64,000 nucleotides of DNA from Rhizobium halophilum (lineage in GTDB: Bacteria; Pseudomonadota; Alphaproteobacteria; Rhizobiales; Rhizobiaceae): the NCBI RefSeq assembly GCF_021648825.1, contig NZ_JAKJHS010000004.1, positions 1 to 64,000 of the forward strand. The letters run 5' to 3'. The notes under the pieces were generated by a model. It was not told where the DNA came from, searched no databases, and saw nothing but the letters and a program-made list of their open reading frames with translations. A program made the translations under genes and the position numbers. Positions 8,530-17,789 of this stretch are shown piece after piece (position 1 is the first letter of the stretch; the number at the start of each line of letters is the position of its first letter).

Positions 8530-10503
8530 ATGGCCGGAAGACCCGATTTCGAATTTGCCCGTGATCGCATGATCCGCGGACAGATCATCCGCCGCGGCCT
8601 CAACGACGCGGAGCTGGCGAAGGCCTTCCGCGCCGTTCCGCGAGAGGCTTTCGTCGAACCCGGCGTCGAGGAATTTGCCTACGAGGATGCGCCGCTTTCG
8701 ATTAGCGAAGGCCAGACGATCTCCCAGCCCTTCATCGTTGCCCTCATGATCGACAGGGCCGACATCGAACCCGGGGATGCCGTGCTCGATGTAGGCACCG
8801 GCTCTGGCTATGCGGCGGCGGTTGTGGCGCAGATGGCCGAGCATGTCTACACCGTCGAACGCCATGTCACGCTGGCGCAACAGGCCGAGCGCCGCTTCCG
8901 CCGGCTTGGCTACCGCAACATCCATGTCCGCGTCGGCGATGGCACGCAGGGATGGCCGGAAGCGGCACCCTTCAATGCGATCCTTGTGGCGGCCGGTGGC
9001 CCGTTTGTCCCGCAGACGCTCAAGGAACAGCTTGAGGTTGGTGGCCGCCTGATCATGCCGGTTGGTTCGGAAACCGACCAGCGGCTGATCCGGATCACCC
9101 GCACCGGGGCAACGACCTTCGAAGAGGAAGATCTCGGCGGCGTGCGCTTCGTGCCGCTCATCGGGGCGGAGGGCTGGCGGGACCACCAGCCGGCCCGAAC
9201 GCGCGGGCAAAGCCTGCCGCAGCAGATCGCCGCCGCGGCCGAACCGCTACCCGATTTCGACGATCCTTCTTTCGGCGCCCTGTTCGACCGGTTTGCCGAC
9301 CGGCGCGTGGTGCTGCTCGGCGAAGCAAGCCACGGGACTTCGGAGTTCTACCGCGCCCGGGCGGAGATCACCAAGCGGCTGATCGCCGAGCACGGCTTCA
9401 ACATTGTCGCGGTGGAGGCGGACTGGCCGGATGCCGCCGCACTCGATCGCTACGTCCGCCAAAGGCCGGGCCAGTCGCTGGAAACGCCATTCCAGAGGTT
9501 CCCGACCTGGATGTGGCGCAATCGAGAGGTCTGGGATCTCCTCGCCTGGATACGGGAGTATAACTCCCGGACCGGCCAGCCGCTGAACGGTGCCGGCTTT
9601 TACGGCCTCGACATGTACAACATGAGCGGCTCGATTGCGGCTGTGATCGAATATCTGCAGGCCAACGACCCCGAGGCGGCGCAGGTGGCGAAGGAACGTT
9701 ACGGGTGCCTCACCCCTTGGCAGAACGAGCCCTCCACCTATGGCCGCGCCGCGCTAACCTCCGGCTACGGCAGGTGCGAAAAGGCAGTCGTCGCGCAGTG
9801 CCGAGAGCTGCTGGAGCGTGGGCTGAAGCGTGGCGAGCGGGAGGATCCGGACCTTCTGGACGCCGGCCAGAACGCGCGTGTCGTCGCCTCGGCCGAACGC
9901 TATTACCGGGTCATGTACTACGGCGGCGCGGAATCCTGGAATCTTCGTGACCGCCATATGTTTGAGACGCTGGAGCATCTGCTTGACGCGCGGGGCCCGG
10001 AAGCCAAGGCTATCGTCTGGGCCCATAATTCCCACATCGGCGACGCACGGCACACCGACATGGGTTCGGCGCGAGAGGAGATTAACATCGGCCAACTCTG
10101 CCGCGAGCGCTTCGGCAGTGACGCTGTTCTTATCGGCTTCGGCACCCACGAGGGCAAGGTGGCTGCAGCGACGGACTGGGACGGCGAGATGGAAATCAAG
10201 ACGGTGCGCCTCTCGCTCGACGACAGCTACGAGCAGTTGATGCACCATGCAGGAACGGAGCGCTTTCTTCTTGATTTCGCGGCCCACCCGGATCTTGCTC
10301 GCCGGCTGCAGGAGCCGCGGCTGGAGCGCTTCATCGGCGTGGTCTACCGACCCGAGACCGAACGCGGGAGCCACTACATGTACGCCTCCCTGCCGAAGCA
10401 GTTCGACGCCTTCGTTTGGTTCGACCGCACGAACCCGGTCGAGGCTCTGCCGTCGGACGAATGCCATCCGCAGGTCCCGGAAACCTTCCCGTCCGGTCTC
10501 TGA
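8530..10503 (+). CDS. Fusion of protein-L-isoaspartate O-methyltransferase and erythromycin esterase-family domain
   Basis: The 657-residue protein has two enzymes in one chain. Residues 1-215 form a PCMT: ISEGQTISQPFIVALM and the SAM-binding VLDVGTGSGYAAAVV. Residues about 240-640 form an erythromycin esterase/EreA-like domain with LLGEASHGTSEFY (264-274), VAVEADWPD and WAHNSHIGD, where the conserved Glu and His residues of that family sit. PCMT repairs damaged aspartyl residues; the esterase-family domain in non-resistance settings has unknown substrates. Such fusions are seen in other rhizobia (recollection, not searched). No evidence here that it confers macrolide resistance. It stands alone, with no co-directional close neighbour. 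Confidence 0.88.
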   Translation: MAGRPDFEFARDRMIRGQIIRRGLNDAELAKAFRAVPREAFVEPGVEEFAYEDAPLSISEGQTISQPFIVALMIDRADIEPGDAVLDVGTGSGYAAAVVAQMAEHVYTVERHVTLAQQAERRFRRLGYRNIHVRVGDGTQGWPEAAPFNAILVAAGGPFVPQTLKEQLEVGGRLIMPVGSETDQRLIRITRTGATTFEEEDLGGVRFVPLIGAEGWRDHQPARTRGQSLPQQIAAAAEPLPDFDDPSFGALFDRFADRRVVLLGEASHGTSEFYRARAEITKRLIAEHGFNIVAVEADWPDAAALDRYVRQRPGQSLETPFQRFPTWMWRNREVWDLLAWIREYNSRTGQPLNGAGFYGLDMYNMSGSIAAVIEYLQANDPEAAQVAKERYGCLTPWQNEPSTYGRAALTSGYGRCEKAVVAQCRELLERGLKRGEREDPDLLDAGQNARVVASAERYYRVMYYGGAESWNLRDRHMFETLEHLLDARGPEAKAIVWAHNSHIGDARHTDMGSAREEINIGQLCRERFGSDAVLIGFGTHEGKVAAATDWDGEMEIKTVRLSLDDSYEQLMHHAGTERFLLDFAAHPDLARRLQEPRLERFIGVVYRPETERGSHYMYASLPKQFDAFVWFDRTNPVEALPSDECHPQVPETFPSGL

Positions 10504-10577
10504 AAGTGCGGGCTCTTATACACGCCAGTCCAGGAAGGCGTTGACAACCCGCCTGCGCTGGGCAAAACATGATCCTA

Positions 10578-10664
10578 TTCCGAGGGGGGCATCGTAACGA
10601 TGCTGAGATGGCGGTGAGCCGGACCCTTGAACCTGATCCGGGTCATACCGGCGTAGGAACGGAA
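10578..10664 (+). promoter_or_regulatory. TPP riboswitch (THI box)
   Basis: The element has the conserved core of thiamin pyrophosphate riboswitches: CTGAGA at the pyrimidine sensor side and CCCTTGAACCTGATCCGGGT followed by ACCGGCGTAGGAA at the pyrophosphate side. Closing stem P1 is TTCCG (10578-10582) with CGGAA (10660-10664). It lies about 150 bases ahead of a ThiX-like permease gene, so the downstream operon should be repressed when TPP is plentiful. No clear intrinsic terminator follows, so control may be at translation initiation. Confidence 0.95.
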
Positions 10665-10813
10665 ACGGCCACTTTCGGCGCCAATTCTCTTCTCCGCTTT
10701 GCCTGGATCTCCGTGATATAACCGTCGGGAGATCGATAATGCCATTAAGCCATAGAGGCCGCGACCGCAGGCCGGCGCTTAGAAACCGGCCGCAGACGCG
10801 GTAGGAGCGGACG

Positions 10814-11596
10814 ATGTCCCTCCCGCACATGCTGCCGGGTCTGGCAGGCCTGGTCGCGCTCTGGCAGGCGATTGTCTGGCTGGTCGCGCCGCCCCGCTAC
10901 ATCCTGCCCTCGCCGCTGGAAGTGGCGCAGGCCCTGCTGCGCCAGTGGCATTTCCTGCTGCAGAACGGGCTGATCACGCTGACGGAGGTTCTTCTCGGTC
11001 TTGTCTGCGGCGGCCTTCTCGGCTTTCTTGTGGCTCTCCTCATTGCTGCCTTGCCGCCGCTCGGCCGCCTTCTCTGGCCCATGGTGCTGATCCTGCAGGC
11101 GCTGCCCGTCTTCGTGCTCGCCCCGATCCTGGTCCTCTGGTTCGGCTTCGGCATGGCCTCCAAGGCGGTGATGGCGACCATCATCATCTTCTTCCCTGTC
11201 GCTTCCGCCTTCGCCGATGGCCTGCGCCGCACAGATCCCGCTATCCTTGATGCCGTTGCCCTGACCAAGGCAAGCCACTGGCAGACGCTGCGGCTCATCC
11301 GCCTGCCGCTGGCTCTGCCGTCTCTCGTTTCCGGCCTGCGTGTTGCCGCACCGCTCGCCCCGATCGGCGCGGTCGTCGGCGAATGGGTTGGCGCGTCTGC
11401 CGGCCTCGGCTTCGTCATGGTGCAGTCCAACGCCCGAATGCAGACCGACACCGTGTTCGCCGCCATGGGGCTGCTCGCGGCCATGACGCTCCTCCTTCGC
11501 GCAGCCGTCGACCGTCTCACCACGCATCTGACGCCGTGGGCGCCGGAAATCACCTTGAACTCGATCCAGATCATTAGCCGGAGAATCAATAAATGA
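10814..11596 (+). CDS. thiX: ThiX-like ABC transporter permease for a thiamin pyrimidine precursor
   Basis: A 260-residue membrane protein of the BPD/NitT-TauT permease family with about six hydrophobic segments and the EAA-type loop VALTKASHWQTLRLIRLPLALPSLVSGLRVA near residues 155-185. The TPP riboswitch upstream and the ThiY-like gene overlapping its 3' end by four bases identify it as part of a hydroxymethylpyrimidine-precursor uptake system. A matching ATPase (ThiZ) is not encoded next to it. The EAA loop is intact, so it should still dock an ATPase encoded elsewhere. Confidence 0.85.
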   Translation: MSLPHMLPGLAGLVALWQAIVWLVAPPRYILPSPLEVAQALLRQWHFLLQNGLITLTEVLLGLVCGGLLGFLVALLIAALPPLGRLLWPMVLILQALPVFVLAPILVLWFGFGMASKAVMATIIIFFPVASAFADGLRRTDPAILDAVALTKASHWQTLRLIRLPLALPSLVSGLRVAAPLAPIGAVVGEWVGASAGLGFVMVQSNARMQTDTVFAAMGLLAAMTLLLRAAVDRLTTHLTPWAPEITLNSIQIISRRINK

Positions 11597-12537
11597 AACG
11601 ACTCCTCTTGCCGCTGCTTGGTGCGCTTGCCATGCTGGCCGCTCCCGCCTCCTCCCATGCGGCCGACAAGCTGACGGTCATGCTCGAATGGTTCGTCAAC
11701 CCGGACCACGCGCCGATGGTGATCGCCAAGGAGCGCGGCCTGTTCGAGAAGCAGGGACTTGACGTGGAGCTCGTGCCGCCGGCCGATCCCTCGGCCGTGC
11801 CGCGCCTCGTGTCAGCGAAGCAGGCAGACATAGGCGTGCATTACCAGCCCAACCTCTATCTCGACCAGGCAGCGGGGCTGCCGCTGGTGCGCTTCGGCAC
11901 GCTTGTCGAAACGCCGCTCAACACAGTCACGGTGCTGGCCGATGGCCCGATCAAGTCGCTTGCCGACCTCAAAGGCAAAAAAATAGGCTTCTCGGTCTCC
12001 GGCTTCGAGGATGCGATGCTGAAGCGCATCCTCTCCGACGAGGGCGTGTCGATCGATGACGTCGAGCTCGTCAACGTCAACTTTGCGCTGACCTCCTCGC
12101 TGCTCGGCGGCCAAGTAGACGCGACTGTTGGCGGCTTCCGCAACTTCGAGCTCACCCAGATCCGCCTCGAGGGCGGCAAGGCAAAGGCCTTCTTTCCCGA
12201 GGAGCACGGGGTTCCGGTTTACGACGAGCTGATCTTCGTCGCCCACAAGGAGACGGCGACTGACAACCGGCTGCCGCGCTTCCTTGCAGCGGTGGAGGAT
12301 GCGGCGATCTTCCTGACCAACCATCCGGACGAGGCTTGGCAGCTCTTCATCAAGGCCTATCCGAGCCTCGACGACGAGCTGAACCGCCAGGCCTTCACCG
12401 ACACGCTGCCGCGCTTTGCCAAGCGCCCGGCAGCGCTCGACCGTGGCCGCTACGAACGCTTCGGCGCGTTCATGGCGGAAAGCGGTCTGATTAGGACGGC
12501 ACCCGCCGTCGACGAGATCGCCGTGGAAGTCCGGTGA
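11593..12537 (+). CDS. thiY: ThiY-like periplasmic binding protein (pyrimidine precursor)
   Basis: A 314-residue exported protein with a signal peptide (MKRLLLPLLGALAMLAAPASSHA) and NMT1/ThiY features: MLEWFVNPDHAPM at the start of the mature part, VELVPPADPSAVPRLVSAKQADIGV and VHYQPNLYL near residues 60-90. ThiY proteins bind formyl-aminopyrimidine, a thiamin breakdown product, for salvage. It overlaps the permease gene before it by four bases and the TRAP gene after it by four bases, implying a single translationally coupled operon under the riboswitch. Confidence 0.86.
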   Translation: MKRLLLPLLGALAMLAAPASSHAADKLTVMLEWFVNPDHAPMVIAKERGLFEKQGLDVELVPPADPSAVPRLVSAKQADIGVHYQPNLYLDQAAGLPLVRFGTLVETPLNTVTVLADGPIKSLADLKGKKIGFSVSGFEDAMLKRILSDEGVSIDDVELVNVNFALTSSLLGGQVDATVGGFRNFELTQIRLEGGKAKAFFPEEHGVPVYDELIFVAHKETATDNRLPRFLAAVEDAAIFLTNHPDEAWQLFIKAYPSLDDELNRQAFTDTLPRFAKRPAALDRGRYERFGAFMAESGLIRTAPAVDEIAVEVR

Positions 12538-14402
12538 CAGCGAGCGGGAGCCGAAGGCGGTCCGGCTTCGCGGAAGATCGGCGCGGGGCGGAGCAGCGGA
12601 ATGCTCCGTCCGATGCACCCTGGCGCGATGTAAGCCGAAGACTGGCAGCGGCTCTAGAAGCCGCTCTCTCGACCTTTGCCGCTGGCGTTCTCGCCGTGTT
12701 GCTGGTGCTGGTGCTCGGCTCCGTCGCACTCCGTTACCTGTTCTCCACTGGCCTAGTCGGGGCGGAGGAGGCAGGCCTCTGGCTCTTCCTGCTGCTGGTC
12801 TCCCTCGGCATGCCGCTCGCTGCCTCCGGTCCGCTCGCGATGCGGCTCGATCTCGTGGCGAGGCGTTTGCCGCAGCGCCTCCGGCTGCCTGCCGGCATGG
12901 CCGCAGATGGCGTCACCGTTGTCGCCGGACTGACTCTTGTGGCAGGCGGAACTGATGCCGCCGGTCTGATGGGGTCTACCTCCGTGGTACTAGGCCTGCC
13001 GGACTGGCTGCGACCGGCGGCCCTCGCTGTCGGGGGTGGGTTGCTCATAGCCCTGCTTCTCCTGCGCCGGACCGCTGAAGGCCTTGGCTTGTCCGTCCTG
13101 CTCTCCGTCCTGATTGGGGCCGGCGTCTATGCCTTGCCCGTCGACTATGCGATTAGTTGGCCGCCGAGCCTCGTCGCGCTGCTGCTCGCGGGGATCGGTC
13201 TGCTGCTTGGTGCACCGCTGGCGCATTGCCTGTTGGCGGCCACGGCTCTGGCCGTCCCCTTCGGCAGCGTCTTACCCGTGCCGGCGCTGGTCACGAATGC
13301 GGCGAGCGGCCTGTCCCGCTTCCTGCTGCTTGCCATCCCCTTCTTCCTTCTCGCCGGCGGCCTGCTGACGGTCTCCGGTGCCGCCGAGCGCCTGGTGCGG
13401 CTGGCGGCAAGCCTTGTCGGCCACCGACGCGCGGGCCTTGCCCAGACGACACTCTTGACGAGCCTGCTCTTTTCCGGCGCTTCCGGCTCCTCGGTCGCCA
13501 ATGCCGCCTTCGGCGCGGGTACCTTCTATCCGCAGTTGGTGAAAAATGGCTATCCGCCTGCCCAGGCGGGCGCTGTGATTGCCGCGACTTCTGTTCTGGA
13601 CAACGTCATACCGCCTTCGATCGCCTTCCTGCTGCTCGCCGCCGCGACCGACCTTTCGGTCGGCGCGCTCCTTCTCGGCGGCGCCTATGCCGGTCTTGTC
13701 ATGGCCGCCTGCCTTGCGGTGGCGATTCACCTCGTTCATCGCGGCACGGATCCCATGCCCCGTGCGACGGGGCAGGAGCGACGTCGCGCCTTTCTGGCGG
13801 CGCTGTCGGCGCTGGGTCTTGTGCTTGTCGTCGTGGGTGGCATCCGCATCGGCCTCGTGACGCCGACGGAAGCCGCGGCACTCGCAGCAGGCTACGCGTT
13901 GCTCCTGGCGGTCGCCCACAGATCCGGTCGAGCAAGCCTTTGGAGCACCTTTCGCCAATCTGCCGTCGAGGCCGCCGCCATCGGCCTTCTCATTGGCGCC
14001 GCTGCCCCGATGACTTTCCTGCTGGCGGTGGATGACATGGCGGGCATGGTCACCGGGTTCGTCACCAGCCTCGGCGGACAGGCGGTCGTTGTGCTGCTCC
14101 TCTGCAACCTCGTCCTGCTTGCCGCAGGCCTGGTGCTCGATATCGGCGCCGCCATCCTGCTTCTCGCGCCGATCCTGCTTGCCTCCGCAGTGGCTGCGGG
14201 TATCGATCCTGTCGTCTTCGGCGTCATCCTCGTCGTCAACCTGATGATCGGCGGCCTGACACCGCCGGTCGGCATTCTGATCTTTGTCGTGAGCGGCCTC
14301 ACCGGTGTTGAGGCCCGCAAACTTTTCCGGGCGGTCACGCCCTATCTCGCCGCGCTCCTTGTCGCGCTCCTTCTCCTCTGCCTTGCCGCACTCGTTCTCT
14401 GA
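12534..14402 (+). CDS. TRAP transporter fused small and large membrane subunits (DctQM)
   Basis: The 622-residue protein joins a DctQ-like N-terminal part (about 40-190, four hydrophobic segments, with SVALRYLFSTGLVGAEEAG) to a DctM-like part (about 205-622, with FSGASGSSVANAAFGAG, NVIPPSIAFLLLA and a late GGLTPPVGILIFV). Such fusions drive sodium-coupled uptake with a periplasmic DctP partner, which follows 10 bases downstream. The GTG start overlaps the ThiY stop (GTGA). A role in thiamin-related or precursor uptake is inferred only from the shared riboswitch; TRAP substrates are normally organic acids. Confidence 0.88.
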   Translation: MTASGSRRRSGFAEDRRGAEQRNAPSDAPWRDVSRRLAAALEAALSTFAAGVLAVLLVLVLGSVALRYLFSTGLVGAEEAGLWLFLLLVSLGMPLAASGPLAMRLDLVARRLPQRLRLPAGMAADGVTVVAGLTLVAGGTDAAGLMGSTSVVLGLPDWLRPAALAVGGGLLIALLLLRRTAEGLGLSVLLSVLIGAGVYALPVDYAISWPPSLVALLLAGIGLLLGAPLAHCLLAATALAVPFGSVLPVPALVTNAASGLSRFLLLAIPFFLLAGGLLTVSGAAERLVRLAASLVGHRRAGLAQTTLLTSLLFSGASGSSVANAAFGAGTFYPQLVKNGYPPAQAGAVIAATSVLDNVIPPSIAFLLLAAATDLSVGALLLGGAYAGLVMAACLAVAIHLVHRGTDPMPRATGQERRRAFLAALSALGLVLVVVGGIRIGLVTPTEAAALAAGYALLLAVAHRSGRASLWSTFRQSAVEAAAIGLLIGAAAPMTFLLAVDDMAGMVTGFVTSLGGQAVVVLLLCNLVLLAAGLVLDIGAAILLLAPILLASAVAAGIDPVVFGVILVVNLMIGGLTPPVGILIFVVSGLTGVEARKLFRAVTPYLAALLVALLLLCLAALVL

Positions 14403-14412
14403 GAGGTTTTTC

Positions 14413-15411
14413 ATGGTTTCCATCACCCGCCGCGCTTTGGTCTCGGCCGCCGCCCTTGCTCCCGTCCTCGCGGCCCCCGTATTCCTTCGCTCCGCCAGCG
14501 CCCGCACCACTGCACTCGCGGTCGCGTCCTTGCTGGGCGACGACAAGCCGGAAACGAAGGTCTGGCGCCGGATCGAAGCTCGTCTCGAGGAGCGGCTGCC
14601 TGGCCGCTTTCGTTTCCGCATCGTCACCAATGGCGCGCTGGGTGGCGAAAAGGACGTCGCCGACGGCGCCCGCCTTGGCTCCATCCAGGCCAGCCTGTCG
14701 ACCGTCTCGACGCTGTCGGCTTGGGTGCCGGAACTGCAGCTGCTCGACTTGCCCTTCCTGTTTCGGGATGCGGACCACCTGCGCCGTGTCGTCTCCGGCC
14801 CGATTGGAGATGGTCTGAAACAGCGGCTGGCGGAGAACGGCTTCGTCGTTCCCGATTTCATCGACTATGGCGCGCGCCATCTCCTGGCGAAGGAAGCCGT
14901 CACCCGTCCGGACCAGCTGCAGGGCAAGACGATGCGCGTCATCCAGAGCCCGCTGCACACGAAATTGTGGAGCGCCTTCGGCGCGGTGCCGGTCGGCATT
15001 CCGATCACCGAGACTTACAATGCATTGGCAACCGGGGTGGCCGATGCCATGGACCTCACCGCGTCGGCCTATGCCGGCTTCAAGCTTTTTGAGGTCGTCC
15101 CCTATCTGACGAAGACCGCCCACATCCGCTCTTCAGGCGTGATCTTCTTTGCCGAAAGCTTCTGGAACAGCCTGACGGAGGACGAGAGAGCGATCGTCAC
15201 AGAGGTCTCCGCCGAGGCTGCCCTCTATTTCAACGCGCTGATGGAGCAGGACGAGGCGGAATCCCTGGAACTTGCCCAGGCGAATGGCGAGACGGTGCTC
15301 CTGCCGGAAGCGCTCAGCGCGTGGCAGGAGGGTGCGCGCACGGTCTGGACGGCTTTCGAAGAGATTGTTGGCGGGCCGCAGGTGATCGAGACGGTGCGAA
15401 CGACCGCCTGA
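14413..15411 (+). CDS. TRAP transporter substrate-binding protein (DctP family)
   Basis: A 332-residue exported protein. The N-terminus MVSITRRALVSAAALAPVLA resembles a twin-residue (RR) export signal. The mature part has the DctP pattern: LLDLPFLFRDADHLRRVVSGPIG and a central TMRVIQSPLHTKLWSAFGAVPVGIP segment in which the arginine (R of MRVIQ) would be the usual carboxylate-binding residue, so the ligand probably carries a carboxylate. It is the last gene of the riboswitch operon. The ATG is preceded by GAGAGG; a longer frame upstream lies inside the QM gene and is rejected. Confidence 0.86.
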   Translation: MVSITRRALVSAAALAPVLAAPVFLRSASARTTALAVASLLGDDKPETKVWRRIEARLEERLPGRFRFRIVTNGALGGEKDVADGARLGSIQASLSTVSTLSAWVPELQLLDLPFLFRDADHLRRVVSGPIGDGLKQRLAENGFVVPDFIDYGARHLLAKEAVTRPDQLQGKTMRVIQSPLHTKLWSAFGAVPVGIPITETYNALATGVADAMDLTASAYAGFKLFEVVPYLTKTAHIRSSGVIFFAESFWNSLTEDERAIVTEVSAEAALYFNALMEQDEAESLELAQANGETVLLPEALSAWQEGARTVWTAFEEIVGGPQVIETVRTTA

Positions 15412-15442
15412 CGCCTGCTGGACGTTCTGCGCCTCGGGCTCA

Positions 15443-17629
15443 TCACGAACCCCTCGCGAGGTTGCGGATGAGGTGGATGTGCTGCAGCGCCTCGCGTAGG
15501 TGCTCCCGGTCCTGGCGGCTGACGGTGTTGAGGTCGACCCGGTTGCTGGGCTGCACACCGGCTTCGATGTCGGCGATCTGCTGGTTCAGGATCAGCCGCA
15601 TCAGGAAGCCGTGGATGTCGGCCAGCAGCTCGGCCTGCTCCACGGAAACACCGCCCGCCGCTGCGGCTTCACGGATCCGCTGCGCAGTGGTGAGTGCCGT
15701 CACGCGGTGATGGAGTGCCGCCGCCCGGGCGCCGGTCACGATCGGCAGCATTGCCGCCTTCAGGTCCGTGCGCCCGGAGCCATCCTTGCGGATGCGCCCG
15801 AAGAGGCCGAGTGCGGCATTGCGGCTCCCCGTGCCTTCCGCCATCAGAGTCGCCAAGCGTGGGGAACCATGGGCGATGGCCATCGCCTCCGTCCGCAGCG
15901 TTTCGGCAAGTCTGGCCCCGGCCTTGGAAGACACATGGGCGGGCGCGAAGTCGAAGAAGACGTTGACGTCCGGCAGCGTCTCGGCGCGCGGCCGATCCGC
16001 CCAGTCTTGCACCGTCTCCAGCCATTCCGACAGGCGGCGGCGCCAGGGCCGGTTCTTCGCCATGATTCCATTTGCGCAATAGGGCACGCCGGCTCGGTCG
16101 AGGATCTCGTTGATCCGGGTGGCGAAGCGCACGAACCAGTCATCCGGCGCATCGAGGTCGCCGCGGTAGTCATCCGCAATCACCAGCGCGTTGTCCTGGT
16201 CGGGGGCGAGCAGGCTTTCGCCGCGGCCGGCCGAACCCAGCACCAGAAGCGCGTAATCTGCCGGCGGGCCGCCGGCGCCGGCAACAAGGAGTTCAGCCTC
16301 AGCGATCTCGGCGGCCCGCGCTGCCATAGCGCGCCGCTCGGCTGCAACCACCGCCGCCACCGCGCGTGCGTCGAGACCGTCGCTCAAAAGTCCCGCAGCA
16401 AGCGAAGGAAGTTCGGCCATGACCCGTGCCAACTCGCGTGGTCGGCCGGCGGTGGCGATCTCGTCGCCGATGGTCAGGGTTGCAAAGGCGCGCTCGCGCA
16501 GCAGCCGGCGCAGCGTGAAGATGCCGACAAGCTCGCCTGCCGGCCCCGTGACGCCGAGGTAGCGGAGGTTGCGGCGTGCCATCAGCCCAAGCGCGCGATA
16601 CAGGAAAGTTTCGGCCGGCGCGGCAATGACGGGAACCGTCGTCAGCGTACCGGCGGCCACCGTGCTTGCCTCTGGGCCTCTCTCGGCAAGCGCCCGCAGG
16701 ATGTCCCGCTCCGTCAGGATGCCCGGTTCGTCGCCGCCCCGCTCGACGATGACGCAGCCGATGCCACGCTCCGCCATCAGTCGCGCTGCTTCCTGCAGCG
16801 GCGTATCGATCCCGACCGTGATCGGCGGACCGCTCATGACGTCTTCCAGCCGCTGGCGGTACAAGAAGCTGTCGATCGCGCGCCGGCTGCCGATCTCGAT
16901 CGCCGTCGGCACGAATTCTGCCTTGCCCGACGACCGCTCGAACCAGCCCACCTGTTGCTGCTGTGCGATCAGCGTCGTTGCAGAGCGGCCGAGCTTTTCC
17001 GCCTCGCCCAGTGTCCGGACGCCCTTTTCGAGGAGCCGCGGCTGCATGGCGGCATAGACGGCCGCCGTGGCGCGGGCGTCACCAAGGGCTGTATGACGCC
17101 CTGCAATCGCGACGCCATAGGTCAGCGCCAGGTTATCCAGCGATGGGCTGATGAGGCCCGGCGTGATCGCCACCGACATCAGCGCGATATCGAGCCAGCG
17201 CGGGTCCTTCCACGGCACCCCGTGACGGCGGGCCTCGTTGCGCAGCATGGAAAGGTCGAAGTTGATCGAGTGTCCGACGACCACTGCAGTGCCGATGAAG
17301 TTGCGGAGCGCGGCCGCAACCTCGGCGAAGTTCGGCTGACCGGCGACATCGGCATCGGAAAGTCCGTGCACGCGGCTGGAGGCGGGCGGGATGGGGATGC
17401 CGGGATTGACGATGACGTCGAAGACCTGGGTCTCCAGGATGTCAGGCCCGTGCATGCGCACGGCGCCGATCTGGATGATGCGATCGTTGCGGACGTCGAG
17501 CCCCGTGGTTTCGGTATCGAGGACGACGACATCCAGCGCAATCAAGGGCGCACTTGCACCTGCCGCCGCATCACCGGGCTTTCGTGGCTTCACGCCAATG
17601 CCTCCATCCCCGCTTTCCGGCTTCTGCAT
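15443..17629 (-). CDS. Exonuclease-CBS-DUF294 nucleotidyltransferase fusion protein
   Basis: A 728-residue multidomain protein. It starts with a DEDDh 3'-5' exonuclease like DNA polymerase III epsilon (VVLDTETTGLD, GHSINFD, RHTALGDA; all five catalytic positions appear present). A pair of CBS domains follows (about 265-385), then a DUF294 nucleotidyltransferase with LGSAGRGESLLAPDQDNALV, resembling the GlnD active-site GSxxR-D pattern, and a DUF294 C-terminal helical domain. CBS-DUF294 proteins are thought to sense nucleotides or second messengers; attachment of an exonuclease is less common. The ATG beginning MQKPES is chosen over an upstream TTG; neither has a strong ribosome-binding site. 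Confidence 0.85.
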   Translation of the reverse strand: MQKPESGDGGIGVKPRKPGDAAAGASAPLIALDVVVLDTETTGLDVRNDRIIQIGAVRMHGPDILETQVFDVIVNPGIPIPPASSRVHGLSDADVAGQPNFAEVAAALRNFIGTAVVVGHSINFDLSMLRNEARRHGVPWKDPRWLDIALMSVAITPGLISPSLDNLALTYGVAIAGRHTALGDARATAAVYAAMQPRLLEKGVRTLGEAEKLGRSATTLIAQQQQVGWFERSSGKAEFVPTAIEIGSRRAIDSFLYRQRLEDVMSGPPITVGIDTPLQEAARLMAERGIGCVIVERGGDEPGILTERDILRALAERGPEASTVAAGTLTTVPVIAAPAETFLYRALGLMARRNLRYLGVTGPAGELVGIFTLRRLLRERAFATLTIGDEIATAGRPRELARVMAELPSLAAGLLSDGLDARAVAAVVAAERRAMAARAAEIAEAELLVAGAGGPPADYALLVLGSAGRGESLLAPDQDNALVIADDYRGDLDAPDDWFVRFATRINEILDRAGVPYCANGIMAKNRPWRRRLSEWLETVQDWADRPRAETLPDVNVFFDFAPAHVSSKAGARLAETLRTEAMAIAHGSPRLATLMAEGTGSRNAALGLFGRIRKDGSGRTDLKAAMLPIVTGARAAALHHRVTALTTAQRIREAAAAGGVSVEQAELLADIHGFLMRLILNQQIADIEAGVQPSNRVDLNTVSRQDREHLREALQHIHLIRNLARGS

Positions 17630-17789
17630 AGGCCGAAGCGGACCGTGTCTTGCCGGCAGACAAGACCGGATCGAAGGGCGGAGCAAGTAGACTTAAGACG
17701 CAGTCGTCCGTCCTCTCACGTTCCATACCTTTGTCTCCCTCCCAGCTTCCGCTATCAGTGACCGTCAGTATAGCAGCCGGGAGATTGAC

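Noticed and set aside
8530..10503. Reading the erythromycin esterase-like domain as an acquired macrolide resistance gene
   Set aside because: It is fused to a housekeeping methyltransferase, has ordinary base composition and no mobile elements around it.
15500..17761. Long plus-strand frame opposite the exonuclease-CBS-DUF294 gene
   Set aside because: It is the complementary shadow of a clearly functional minus-strand gene, with no recognisable domains and no ribosome-binding site.
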